A stretch of 12,807 nucleotides of DNA, from positions 1 to 12,807 of the forward strand of contig CALXZQ010000027.1 of the NCBI GenBank assembly GCA_944393275.1. Reading direction: 5' to 3'. This document shows positions 7,106 to 12,807 of this stretch, piece by piece; position 1 is the stretch's first letter; each line of letters starts with the position of its first letter. The position numbers were made by a program, and so were the translations under genes. Below the pieces are notes generated by a model that searched no databases, was not told the origin of the DNA, and saw only the letters and a program-made list of their open reading frames with translations. The DNA is from an uncultured Clostridia bacterium. GTDB lineage: Bacteria; Bacillota; Clostridia; TANB77; CAG-508.

Positions 7106-7646
7106 TATTTTTGCAGTTATTTTATTAATAATATGCTTTATTAATGGAAAAATAGCAATAGATTTAGAAAATGTAAAAATTATAAACAATAAAAAGACAG
7201 ATGGGGATATATACTTTTTGATATTTATTTTTAATAAGAAAATACTTAAATTTAAAATAAGTAACAATACAATAAACAAAATATTCAGTAAAGAAAAAAT
7301 AGATAGAAAGAGTATAAGCAATTTAATGAGTATAAAAAATATTAATCCAGAAAGAATAGAAATAAAACATATAGATCTAAAAATAAATATTGGAACAGGA
7401 GATATACTATTTACAACATTTGTAGTAACAATAATTTCCACAATCTTATCTAGTATCTTGCCATTATATATAGAAAAAAATCTACAAAATAATTTTTACG
7501 AAGTTATACCAATCTATACAGATAAATTAGAATATAGAATAGCTGTGAGTGGAATAATAGCAATAAAAACTGTACATATTATTCATATAATATATCTTAT
7601 TTTAAAGAAAAGGAGAGAAGGAAAATATGTCAGAACATCCAATTGA
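7092..7646 (+). CDS. DUF2953 family membrane-associated protein
   Basis: The 184-residue protein has an N-terminal membrane helix (about 2-18) and a basic stretch rich in Lys and Asn. The DUF2953 hallmark follows: DLKINIGTGD near 95-104, then a hydrophobic segment (about 107-126), and finally a segment ending GIIAIKTVHIIHIIYLIL (about 154-171) with a basic tail. DUF2953 proteins are found in spore-forming Clostridia and Bacilli, very often next to ytfJ/gerW as here. Their biochemical role is not known to me. ATG 7092 follows AGGAGA (7081-7086). The start codon lies within the stem of a 15-bp hairpin. The 3' end overlaps ytfJ by 20 bases, which implies translational coupling. Confidence 0.75.
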   Translation: MLVFFIFAVILLIICFINGKIAIDLENVKIINNKKTDGDIYFLIFIFNKKILKFKISNNTINKIFSKEKIDRKSISNLMSIKNINPERIEIKHIDLKINIGTGDILFTTFVVTIISTILSSILPLYIEKNLQNNFYEVIPIYTDKLEYRIAVSGIIAIKTVHIIHIIYLILKKRREGKYVRTSN

Positions 7647-8079
7647 GAGTCTTATGAAAGTTGCAATGAATAGTATAAGGGAAATATCAGATGTAAATAC
7701 AATAGTGGGAGATGCTATAAAATTAGATGAAAATACAACTATTATACCTATTTCAAAAGTAACATTAGGGTTTGCAGCAGGAGGCAGTGAATTTAATAAA
7801 GAGACTATAGAGGAATATACAAAAAAAGATAAAGATGAGATAGTACAATACAAATTACCATTTGGAGGTGGTAGTGGAGCAGGAGTTAATATAATTCCCA
7901 TGGCTTTTATAGTTATGCAAAATAATATAGTAAAAGTATTACCGGTAAGTCACTCTTCTGCATTAGATAAACTCCTAGATTATGTACCGGATTTAGTTGA
8001 AAAAACTAATAATTTATTAATGAATAAATGTAATTCAAATAGACCGGAAAAGCCCGGAAATAAGGGAAAAAATGGATAA
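7627..8079 (+). CDS. ytfJ: YtfJ/GerW family sporulation protein
   Basis: GerW (YtfJ) is a spore protein that in B. subtilis is needed for proper germination, notably the L-alanine response. The 150-residue product keeps the family core: IESLMKVAMNSIREI near 6-20, TTIIPISKVTLGFAAGGSEF near 37-56, and LPFGGGSGAGVNIIPMAFIV near 77-96. The C-terminal tail (about 135-150) is Asn/Lys/Gly-rich and variable. ATG 7627 follows AAGGAGAGAAGG, and the gene overlaps the end of the DUF2953 gene by 20 bases. It is the last gene of the recA-to-ytfJ run. No clear terminator separates it from the surface-protein gene that follows. Confidence 0.92.
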   Translation: MSEHPIESLMKVAMNSIREISDVNTIVGDAIKLDENTTIIPISKVTLGFAAGGSEFNKETIEEYTKKDKDEIVQYKLPFGGGSGAGVNIIPMAFIVMQNNIVKVLPVSHSSALDKLLDYVPDLVEKTNNLLMNKCNSNRPEKPGNKGKNG

Positions 8080-8111
8080 TAAAAAATATTATAAAAAAAG
8101 CAAAAAAAGTA

Positions 8112-8140
8112 TTGAAAAAAAAAAAAATAGATGTTATACT
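8112..8140 (+). promoter_or_regulatory. Strong extended -10 promoter of the sortase module, with A13 spacer tract
   Basis: TTGAAA (8112-8117, five of six) and TATACT (8135-8140, five of six) are 17 bases apart, and TGT at 8132-8134 supplies the extended -10. A run of 13 A (8115-8127) starts within the -35 and fills the first half of the spacer. Transcription would start near 8147, and GGAGG (8161-8165) precedes the ATG at 8176. Confidence 0.75.
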
Positions 8141-8175
8141 AATAATAGTTTTTAACAAAGGGAGGAATTTTTAAA

Positions 8176-8691
8176 ATGAAAAAAATATTAACATTAGCAA
8201 TTACATTTGTTATGATAGTTATGGTTGCAGTTACTGCAAACGCTACAACATCATCAGAATTAGCTGAAACTTTATACCAAAAAGGTTCAAAATATGGCAT
8301 GACATCAGCTGACAAAGTTAAAATAGAAAGATATTTAGCTGATAATCCAGTTACAGATGAAGAAGCAAATGCAATAGTAGCAAAAGCTGATGAAGCTGTA
8401 AAAGTTATGGAAGATGCAGGAGTAAGCTCATACTCAGAATTAACAAGTGCACAAAAATCACAATTAAAAACAATAGCAAATGAAGCTGCAAGTATAATTG
8501 GATTAACATTAAAATTCAGCGTAGGAAAAGTTGAAATATATAAAGATGGAAAACTAATTGAAACAGTAACATCAACAAATGGAAAATTAGCTTATACAGG
8601 AAATAACACTGCAGTAGTAGTTGCTTCATCATTAGCAATAATTGCCCTTGTTGCAGTAGTAGCAAAGAAAAGATTATCAGTAGAAGGATAA
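8176..8691 (+). CDS. Small secreted surface protein with LAYTG sorting signal (putative sortase substrate)
   Basis: I do not recognise the family. The 171-residue product has a signal peptide (about 1-23, cleavage likely after ANA) and a mature region of about 115 residues. The mature region is mostly helical (about 26-108), followed by a short beta-like segment FSVGKVEIYKDGKLIETVTS (about 114-133). The C-terminus is a classic sorting signal in layout: LAYTG at 138-142, a hydrophobic helix (about 145-163), and the basic tail KKR. LAYTG differs from LPXTG by Ala at the second position. The next gene is a sortase, so the pair is almost certainly enzyme and substrate. A strong promoter, a good GGAGG site and Ala/Lys codon-rich composition suggest high expression. 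The role of the displayed protein is unknown. Confidence 0.85.
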   Translation: MKKILTLAITFVMIVMVAVTANATTSSELAETLYQKGSKYGMTSADKVKIERYLADNPVTDEEANAIVAKADEAVKVMEDAGVSSYSELTSAQKSQLKTIANEAASIIGLTLKFSVGKVEIYKDGKLIETVTSTNGKLAYTGNNTAVVVASSLAIIALVAVVAKKRLSVEG

Positions 8692-8697
8692 TATATA

Positions 8698-9309
8698 TTG
8701 ATTAAAGCATTAAAAGCAACTGTTATAGATATAATAGTTGCTTTTTTAATTATAATGTTGTTATTTTCGGGAATAAACTTACTTTATGGGCAAAAAGTAA
8801 GTGAGGCATTCTCATTAGCTAATAAGGTGTCAATAGATCTTGAAAATAAAGTTGAAGCACCAAAAGCAGAAATTAACATAGAAGAGAAGCAAGTAATAAA
8901 TTATCCTGAATATGGTACACAATATGCAACAATAGAAATACCTAGAATAGATGTAAATCTACCAGTATATTTTGGAGATACTCTTGAGATTTTAAAAAAG
9001 GGAGTAGGACATTCAAGTGGTAGTTATTTCCCTGGCGAAGGTGGAAGTATAGTATATATGGGACATAACTCTAGAAATGTATTTAGAAGATTTTCAGAAT
9101 TACAAATTGGAGATGATATTACTGTAACAACAAGTTATGGGGTATATAAATATGAAATCTATGATATGCAATTAATAAAAGAAACAGAATTAGACAAGGT
9201 TCCTATACAAAAGGAGCAAGAAATATTAATGGTATATACATGCTATCCATTTAATAATATTGGTTATGCGACACAAAGATATGTTGTTTATGCAAAACCT
9301 GTAGAATAG
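8698..9309 (+). CDS. Sortase, class D-like
   Basis: Sortases cut a C-terminal sorting signal after Thr and join the protein to the cell wall or to another protein. The 203-residue product has an N-terminal membrane helix (about 8-30), a linker, and a sortase domain beginning YATIEIPRIDVNLPVY (about 76-91). The catalytic set is complete: H123 in MGHNS, C182 in TCYPF, and R194 in TQRYVVYA. TCYPF and the small size fit class D best; class is by motif only. The start is TTG 8698, ten bases after AGAAGG (8682-8687) at the end of the substrate gene. The first downstream ATG (8755) would cut the membrane helix. The first 15 codons also encode a terminator-like hairpin, which should lower sortase relative to substrate. 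Confidence 0.92.
   Translation: MIKALKATVIDIIVAFLIIMLLFSGINLLYGQKVSEAFSLANKVSIDLENKVEAPKAEINIEEKQVINYPEYGTQYATIEIPRIDVNLPVYFGDTLEILKKGVGHSSGSYFPGEGGSIVYMGHNSRNVFRRFSELQIGDDITVTTSYGVYKYEIYDMQLIKETELDKVPIQKEQEILMVYTCYPFNNIGYATQRYVVYAKPVE
8712..8747 (+). terminator. Terminator-like hairpin inside the 5' coding region of the sortase gene
   Basis: AAAAGCAACTGTTAT (8712-8726) pairs with 8731-8745 over 15 bp with one G-U pair, leaving a four-base loop AGAT. T occupies 8742-8747. Stem, tight loop and T-run together fit a rho-independent terminator. It starts 20 bases after the substrate gene stop and sits within codons 5-17 of the sortase. Partial termination would leave mostly monocistronic substrate mRNA. 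Confidence 0.7.
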
Positions 9310-9320
9310 GGGGATTATAA

Positions 9321-10157
9321 GTGAAAATAGTATTAAACATTATAAAATATATAGTTTTAATTATTTTGATTATATTCTTAGTGGCAACTATTGCAGTAAA
9401 TATAGCAAGCTCAACTATTCTAAGTAAGGAGTATATATTAAAAAAGCTAGATGAAACGAACTATTATAGTACTCTATATAGTGAAGTGGAATCAAGTTTT
9501 GAAAATTATATTTACCAATCAGGATTAGATGAAGATGTTATTAAAAATATTGTAACAGAAGAAGAAATTAAGCAAGACACAATACAAATAATTAATAATT
9601 TATATAGTAAAGAAGTTGTTAATATTGATGTAAGTAAAATAGAAAATAGACTTCAGGAAAATATAGACAATTCTTTAGAAGGACAGAATATTTCAAATGC
9701 AACCAAAGAATCTATTAAACAATTTATAGGACAAATAACAAATGCATATAAAGATACAATTGTACATACAAAATATGAAAATAGTATAAATAATATATTA
9801 ACAAAAGTTACAGAATATGTAGAAAAAGCAAAAACTATATTATTAGTAGCAGACGTAGTCTTAATAGTACTCTTATTATTATTGAGCGCTAAAAAAATAG
9901 TAAAGGGTACGGTAGATTTAGGAATAGCTATATTAGGAGTAGGAATATTTAATATTGCAGTAAATGTAATAGTTAATGCAAAAGTAAAGATAGATTATAT
10001 TACAATAATAAGTGATGGTTTTTCAATGACCATTAGAAGCGTATTACATGATATTATGAATATTATTAATACAAGTGGAATTATTCTAGTTATAGTAGGT
10101 ATAATAATAATATTTATATCAAATGTATTAATCATGAAGAAAAAGCAAGAAGAATAA
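9321..10157 (+). CDS. Uncharacterised four-helix membrane protein of the sortase module
   Basis: I do not recognise the family. The 278-residue product has a hydrophobic N-terminal helix (about 8-31). A polar, mostly helical region (about 32-168), rich in Asn, Glu, Ile and Lys, is probably outside the cell. Three further membrane helices follow at about 171-190, 197-219 and 252-271, with the basic end MKKKQEE. A short polar loop (about 220-250) separates the last two helices. No catalytic motif, cysteine pair or metal site is visible. The start is GTG 9321, seven bases after AGGGGG (9308-9313), and only 11 bases follow the sortase stop, so it is co-transcribed. Context suggests a job in the export or anchoring of the LAYTG protein; this is inference. 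The gene ends at a bidirectional terminator. Confidence 0.7.
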   Translation: MKIVLNIIKYIVLIILIIFLVATIAVNIASSTILSKEYILKKLDETNYYSTLYSEVESSFENYIYQSGLDEDVIKNIVTEEEIKQDTIQIINNLYSKEVVNIDVSKIENRLQENIDNSLEGQNISNATKESIKQFIGQITNAYKDTIVHTKYENSINNILTKVTEYVEKAKTILLVADVVLIVLLLLLSAKKIVKGTVDLGIAILGVGIFNIAVNVIVNAKVKIDYITIISDGFSMTIRSVLHDIMNIINTSGIILVIVGIIIIFISNVLIMKKKQEE

Positions 10158-10175
10158 TAATATATACAATATATA

Positions 10176-10219
10176 AAAAAATAATAAGTTAGATTCTTTT
10201 TTCTAACTTATTATTTTTT
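10176..10219. terminator. Bidirectional intrinsic terminator between convergent genes
   Basis: AAAAAATAATAAGTTAGA (10176-10193) and 10202-10219 form a perfect 18-bp stem with an eight-base loop. The A-run on one side and T-run on the other let it work in both directions. It would end the sortase operon from the left and the carboxypeptidase gene (stop at 10229-10231 on the minus strand) from the right. Confidence 0.9.
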
Positions 10220-10228
10220 ATAAAATCT

Positions 10229-11446
10229 TTATTTTCCAAGATTTATCCAATTATTAAATATTTTCTGAAAGATAGTAAAGAAACTTAACTTTTCCGCTGA
10301 ATCTGAAGTTACAATATCAGCCCTTCCAATTTCTGCTCCATTTAAAGAATAAGTAATATTACCAACTATTTGCCCCTTTTCAAATGGAGCTGTAATATTA
10401 TCTGGTATGTTTAGAGTCTGAGTAATACTTTTTTCCTCTCCTTTAGCAATTAAAGTTCCACAATCAGAATTTATGACTAAATCTATATTATCTATATTGC
10501 CTTTATTAACAGAAATATTTTTTATAACAGTATCTTTTTTTCCAAATTCATAATAATTAAAATTATTGAACCCATAATCTAATAACAGTTTAGCTTCATC
10601 AAATCTTACCTTTGTAGAAGGTGCCTTCATAATAACTGCTATAAGAGATAAACCATCACGAGTAGCAGAAGCAGATAAATTGTATAAAGCAAGAGAGGTA
10701 GAACCCGTTTTTAAACCTGTGATTCCTTTATAAGTTCTAATCAGCTTATTAGTATTAACAAGCTCGGATTTTCCATCTCTTAGACTGTCCATATAAATTG
10801 TTGTATATTTAGTTATATCAGGATGTTTTGTAAGTAATTCTTTAGACATTAGAGCTATATCATAACTAGATGTCATATGTCCATCTTCATCTAAACCATG
10901 ACAATTTTTAAAGACAGTATCATTCATACCAAGTTCTTTTGCTTTATTATTCATCATAGAAACAAAAGCTTCTTCACTACCAGCAATGTGTTCTGCCATA
11001 GCAACAACACAATCATTTGCAGAGACAACACAGATAGCTTTTAGCATTTCATCTACAGTAAGTTCTTCAGTAGTGTTTAACCAAATTTGAGAACCTCCCA
11101 TAGAAGCTGCATTTTCACTGCAAGAAATTTTATCAGAGTATTGAAGTTTACCTGAATCAATTTGCTCCATAATCAATAAAATACTCATTATTTTAGTAAC
11201 ACTAGCAGGGTGCAATTGTTCATGGCTATTTTTCTCATATAATATTTTTCCAGTATTTTGTTCTATTAATATAGCAGAACCAGATTCTAAATTTAAAGAA
11301 TCAGTAGGAGTTGCTGATACTTGTACAGAAGAAGGAGAAAGAGAACTCCAGGTAGGAAAATCTGTAAAAGCTTGGCAAATAGGCACAAATAAATTAAATA
11401 GAATTAGTATAATACTTGAAATAATAATATTTTTATAAATTTTCAT
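10229..11446 (-). CDS. D-alanyl-D-alanine carboxypeptidase, DacF/PBP5-type (peptidase S11)
   Basis: This is a low-molecular-weight penicillin-binding protein that removes the terminal D-Ala from peptidoglycan stem peptides. The 405-residue product has a signal peptide (about 1-26), then all three active-site motifs: SVTK with S82 and K85, SAN at 142-144, and KTG at 246-248. A C-terminal beta-rich PBP5_C-like domain (about 300-385) and an amphipathic tail containing FFTIFQKIFNNW follow, the usual peripheral membrane anchor. The start is the ATG at 11446, which has GGAGG (minus strand, 11459-11455) eight bases upstream. A Met codon 12 residues earlier lies before that site. It lies 59 bases after a VanW-type gene on the same strand. 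The dacF class is typical of spore-formers, but vegetative DacA-like use cannot be excluded. Confidence 0.93.
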   Translation of the reverse strand: MKIYKNIIISSIILILFNLFVPICQAFTDFPTWSSLSPSSVQVSATPTDSLNLESGSAILIEQNTGKILYEKNSHEQLHPASVTKIMSILLIMEQIDSGKLQYSDKISCSENAASMGGSQIWLNTTEELTVDEMLKAICVVSANDCVVAMAEHIAGSEEAFVSMMNNKAKELGMNDTVFKNCHGLDEDGHMTSSYDIALMSKELLTKHPDITKYTTIYMDSLRDGKSELVNTNKLIRTYKGITGLKTGSTSLALYNLSASATRDGLSLIAVIMKAPSTKVRFDEAKLLLDYGFNNFNYYEFGKKDTVIKNISVNKGNIDNIDLVINSDCGTLIAKGEEKSITQTLNIPDNITAPFEKGQIVGNITYSLNGAEIGRADIVTSDSAEKLSFFTIFQKIFNNWINLGK

Positions 11447-11505
11447 AATGTATACCTCCAGTATATTAAAATATATATTCATATATATTAGTTTTAGAAT
11501 AAATA

Positions 11506-12180
11506 TTAAATTCTATATAGAGTTACATATACATAATTACCATCTGTACTGCAATTGATCCTTATATCAAAATCATTATCATTTCTAAATTTAAAATCAA
11601 TACTACCATAAGCTACAGCAGCATCCTTATTTTCAGGAACATATGGAACTTTATTACTATGTTCATGTCTTTCAATTACACTTAATCCAGATGTGTTTAA
11701 AACAGCATTATATAATGTGCTACTCACTTGGCAATTTCCACCGCCATAACCTTTTTTCTTATTTCCATTAGAATCAAAGATGTCAGCTTCTTCATATCCT
11801 TTAGAAGAAGTAGAAGGACCTATAGTATTAGTAAAAGAAAATGTTTCTCCAGATTTAACAATTTTTCCATCTAAAATAGAACATGTGATAGAAAGATTAT
11901 TCTGCCTGCTATCTTCCTTGGTATATATCTTGGTAGAAAAGCTAGATATTTCGGTTTCTGTATATGAATAGGTATTAGTACTTGTATTGGTATTAGCATT
12001 AGTATTAGTATTGGTATTAGTTGTATCTAAATTTTGTGATTCGGAAGTCCTAGTAATTGCGGTCGTATCATTGGTATTTTGTTGGGCAGTACTTTCTTTT
12101 TTTATATTATTAAAATAAAAAAAGAAAATCACAGCTATAATAGTTATTAAAACCAAAGTCCAAATTAAAAATCTCTTCAT
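11506..12180 (-). CDS. VanW-domain protein with N-terminal membrane anchor
   Basis: The 224-residue product begins with a membrane helix (about 3-23) and a low-complexity Asn/Thr linker (about 32-72). The linker is encoded partly by hexanucleotide repeats. A VanW-like domain runs to the end, with FSTKIYTKEDSRQNNLSI (about 81-98), GKIVKSGETFSFTNTIGPST (about 105-124), GYGGGNCQVSSTLYNAVL (about 144-161) and RHEHSNKVPYVP (about 171-182). VanW proteins are named from vancomycin-resistance clusters, but most are general envelope proteins of unknown function. No other van genes occur here. ATG 12180 follows AAGGAG (minus strand, about 12196-12191). It reads in the same direction as the carboxypeptidase gene and may share its mRNA. 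The protein probably sits on the outer face of the membrane. Confidence 0.9.
   Translation of the reverse strand: MKRFLIWTLVLITIIAVIFFFYFNNIKKESTAQQNTNDTTAITRTSESQNLDTTNTNTNTNANTNTSTNTYSYTETEISSFSTKIYTKEDSRQNNLSITCSILDGKIVKSGETFSFTNTIGPSTSSKGYEEADIFDSNGNKKKGYGGGNCQVSSTLYNAVLNTSGLSVIERHEHSNKVPYVPENKDAAVAYGSIDFKFRNDNDFDIRINCSTDGNYVYVTLYRI
11971..12024. repeat. Hexanucleotide repeat in the linker of the VanW gene
   Basis: Nine consecutive hexamers of the form GGTATT/AGTATT (plus strand), with single-base variants such as AGCATT and TGTATT, encode alternating Asn-Thr (with Ala and Ser variants) on the minus strand. The number of units could change by slippage without a frameshift. Confidence 0.8.
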
Positions 12181-12206
12181 AAAAAATGCACTCCTTTTTA
12201 TGGTAG

Positions 12207-12236
12207 TGTATCCAATAAAATAATAAATATTGACAA
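12207..12236 (-). promoter_or_regulatory. Possible divergent promoter for the VanW gene
   Basis: On the minus strand TTGTCA (12236-12231, five of six) is followed after 18 bases by GATACA (12212-12207), only three of six to TATAAT. Its -35 overlaps the perfect -35 of the opposite-strand promoter. The weak -10 keeps confidence low, and no better minus-strand promoter was seen. Confidence 0.25.
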
Positions 12237-12259
12237 AAATAAGAAAAATAGAGTATAAT
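12230..12259 (+). promoter_or_regulatory. Consensus sigma-A promoter for the 56-residue membrane protein gene
   Basis: TTGACA (12230-12235) and TATAAT (12254-12259) are both perfect, with an 18-base spacer. The predicted start (about 12266) falls on an ATG that opens only a 12-codon frame. The longer reading frame starts at 12294. Confidence 0.8.
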
Positions 12260-12293
12260 ATTTTTATGAGTAAAAAAAGAAAGAAGGGTGCTT

Positions 12294-12464
12294 ATGATAG
12301 CTAAATACTGGCAAAAAGTAGGACTAATATTAGTAATAATAGCTTGTCTATTTAATGTAGTAATAAAAATTGTATCAAAAGTATCTATAAGAGATGAATT
12401 AGAAGCATCAGCGTTATATGTACAATCAAGTCAATATGATCAAGAGTATAATGAAACTAAATAA
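12294..12464 (+). CDS. Small single-helix membrane protein, function unknown
   Basis: The open frame encodes 56 residues, beginning MIAKYWQKVG. A membrane helix follows (about 9-27, LILVIIACLFNVVIKIV region), then a polar C-terminal part (about 28-56) rich in Ser, Gln, Tyr and Glu. I do not recognise it. Evidence that it is real: a perfect promoter 35 bases upstream, a GAAGGG ribosome site (12283-12288) at short spacing, a membrane-helix hydropathy pattern that is unlikely by chance, and no other gene to explain that promoter except rpmE, which has its own. It is divergent from the VanW gene and lies 88 bases upstream of rpmE, with no terminator between. Confidence 0.65.
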   Translation: MIAKYWQKVGLILVIIACLFNVVIKIVSKVSIRDELEASALYVQSSQYDQEYNETK

Positions 12465-12479
12465 TTTTAAACTATGGTA

Positions 12480-12508
12480 TTGAAAAAAATTATGAAGTGT
12501 GGTAATAT
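12480..12508 (+). promoter_or_regulatory. Extended -10 promoter for rpmE
   Basis: TTGAAA (12480-12485, five of six) lies 17 bases upstream of TAATAT (12503-12508). TGG at 12500-12502 gives an extended -10. Transcription would start near 12515, leaving an untranslated leader of about 38 bases. Confidence 0.65.
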
Positions 12509-12552
12509 ATTATACAGTGTTTTTTATGATAGTGAGAAAGAGGTGAACTTAA

Positions 12553-12753
12553 ATGAAAGAAGGAATACATCCAAATTATACAAAATCAACAATAACATGT
12601 GCTTGTGGAAATGTTATTGAAACAAATTCAACAAAACCAGAAATGAAAGTTGATATATGTTCTAAATGCCATCCATTCTGGACAGGTAATTTAAGAAAAG
12701 ATACAACAGGTGGTAGAGCAGATAAATTTAAAAAGAAATATGGTATACAATAA
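12553..12753 (+). CDS. rpmE: 50S ribosomal protein L31, zinc-binding form
   Basis: L31 sits on the large ribosomal subunit at the central protuberance and bridges to the small subunit. The 66-residue product has the family start MKEGIHPNY and the four zinc ligands of the C+ form: C16 and C18 (CACG), C36 and C39 (CSKC). HPFWTG (40-45) and a basic C-terminal segment follow. Many Firmicutes carry a second, zinc-free copy for zinc starvation; none is seen here. ATG 12553 follows AGAGGTGA (12538-12545). A terminator lies directly after the stop. Confidence 0.98.
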   Translation: MKEGIHPNYTKSTITCACGNVIETNSTKPEMKVDICSKCHPFWTGNLRKDTTGGRADKFKKKYGIQ

Positions 12754-12754
12754 T

Positions 12755-12807
12755 AAAAAGAAAGTAATAATCAAAATTATAATTTGTTTTATTACTTTCT
12801 TTTTTTA
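12755..12807 (+). terminator. Intrinsic terminator of rpmE
   Basis: AAAAAGAAAGTAATAA (12755-12770) pairs perfectly with 12789-12804. The 18-base loop has some inner complementarity. The 3' arm runs into a T-run that reaches the window edge. It begins within two bases of the rpmE stop. Confidence 0.85.

Noticed and set aside
6848..7441. Long minus-strand open frame opposite scpA and the DUF2953 gene
   Set aside because: Its product is a low-complexity Ile/Leu/Phe string mirroring AT-rich coding on the plus strand. It has no ribosome site and lies opposite confident genes. Other antisense frames, such as 1320-1514, 1650-2033 and 7602-7901, are dismissed for the same reason.
8689..8700. Substrate and sortase genes in the same frame, suggesting a read-through fusion
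   Set aside because: A TAA stop separates them, the sorting signal must be C-terminal to work, and the sortase has its own ribosome site and membrane helix.
11447..11482. Upstream Met that would add 12 residues to the carboxypeptidase
   Set aside because: The clear GGAGG site lies within this stretch, and the signal peptide begins naturally at the later Met (11446).
11470..11489. Inverted repeat in the VanW-carboxypeptidase gap, read as a terminator
   Set aside because: It consists only of A and T with an almost absent loop and lacks a proper T-run on the minus strand. Simple AT alternation explains it.
11506..12180. Part of a vancomycin-resistance cluster
   Set aside because: Only the VanW domain is present, with no vanH, ligase, vanX, vanY or vanR/S genes. 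VanW proteins are common in susceptible Clostridia.
12266..12304. Twelve-codon frame starting at the predicted transcription start
   Set aside because: It has no ribosome site and would need leaderless translation. It is mentioned as context but not called a gene.
12526..12546. Six-codon frame overlapping the rpmE ribosome site
   Set aside because: It has no ribosome site of its own, and such short frames are common by chance.

Overview
The window is a strongly AT-rich stretch of chromosome. It comes from an endospore-forming, Gram-positive low-GC Firmicute, most likely a member of the Clostridia. The evidence is the gene content (RNase Y, YmdB, SpoVS, RecA, RecX, ScpA, a DUF2953 protein, a YtfJ/GerW protein, a DacF-type carboxypeptidase, a VanW protein), the purine-rich Shine-Dalgarno sites, near-consensus sigma-A promoters, AGA as the dominant Arg codon, and several GTG/TTG starts. 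There is no tRNA, rRNA, CRISPR array, insertion sequence or other sign of recent transfer. The longest gene-free gap is only about 140 bases.

Layout, left to right. (1) 1-94 is the tail of an unrecognised gene; a promoter for rny lies inside it. (2) rny, ymdB and spoVS (146-2978) form the RNA-turnover and sporulation block. Here rny ends in its own terminator, ymdB has its own extended -10 promoter, and spoVS ends in a terminator. (3) 3095-4693 encodes a stand-alone, membrane-anchored family-5 (peptide-type) solute-binding protein with no transporter partners. (4) recA, recX, scpA, a DUF2953 gene and ytfJ/gerW (4771-8079) read as one operon from a strong promoter with a LexA-type SOS box at the predicted transcription start. 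scpB, which commonly follows scpA, is absent here, and a terminator-like hairpin overlaps the start codon of the DUF2953 gene. (5) 8176-10157 is a three-gene surface module: a small secreted protein ending in an LAYTG sorting signal, a sortase (His/Cys/Arg catalytic set, TCYPF motif), and a four-helix membrane protein. It has a strong promoter and ends in a bidirectional terminator. (6) On the minus strand, convergent to that module, are a VanW-domain protein and a D-Ala-D-Ala carboxypeptidase, both acting at the cell envelope. (7) At the right end, on the plus strand, are a 56-residue single-helix membrane protein of unknown function and rpmE (ribosomal protein L31, zinc form), followed by a terminator.

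The most notable part is the sortase module. The substrate gene is driven by a near-consensus extended -10 promoter with a run of 13 A in its spacer. The sortase gene starts at TTG, and its first codons encode a 15-bp stem, tetraloop and T-run that looks like an intrinsic terminator. This would give many copies of the substrate per copy of sortase. A second hairpin of the same general type sits over the DUF2953 start at 7061-7105. The window may therefore hold two cases of polarity control by hairpins embedded at the start of downstream genes. This last point is inference from base pairing only.
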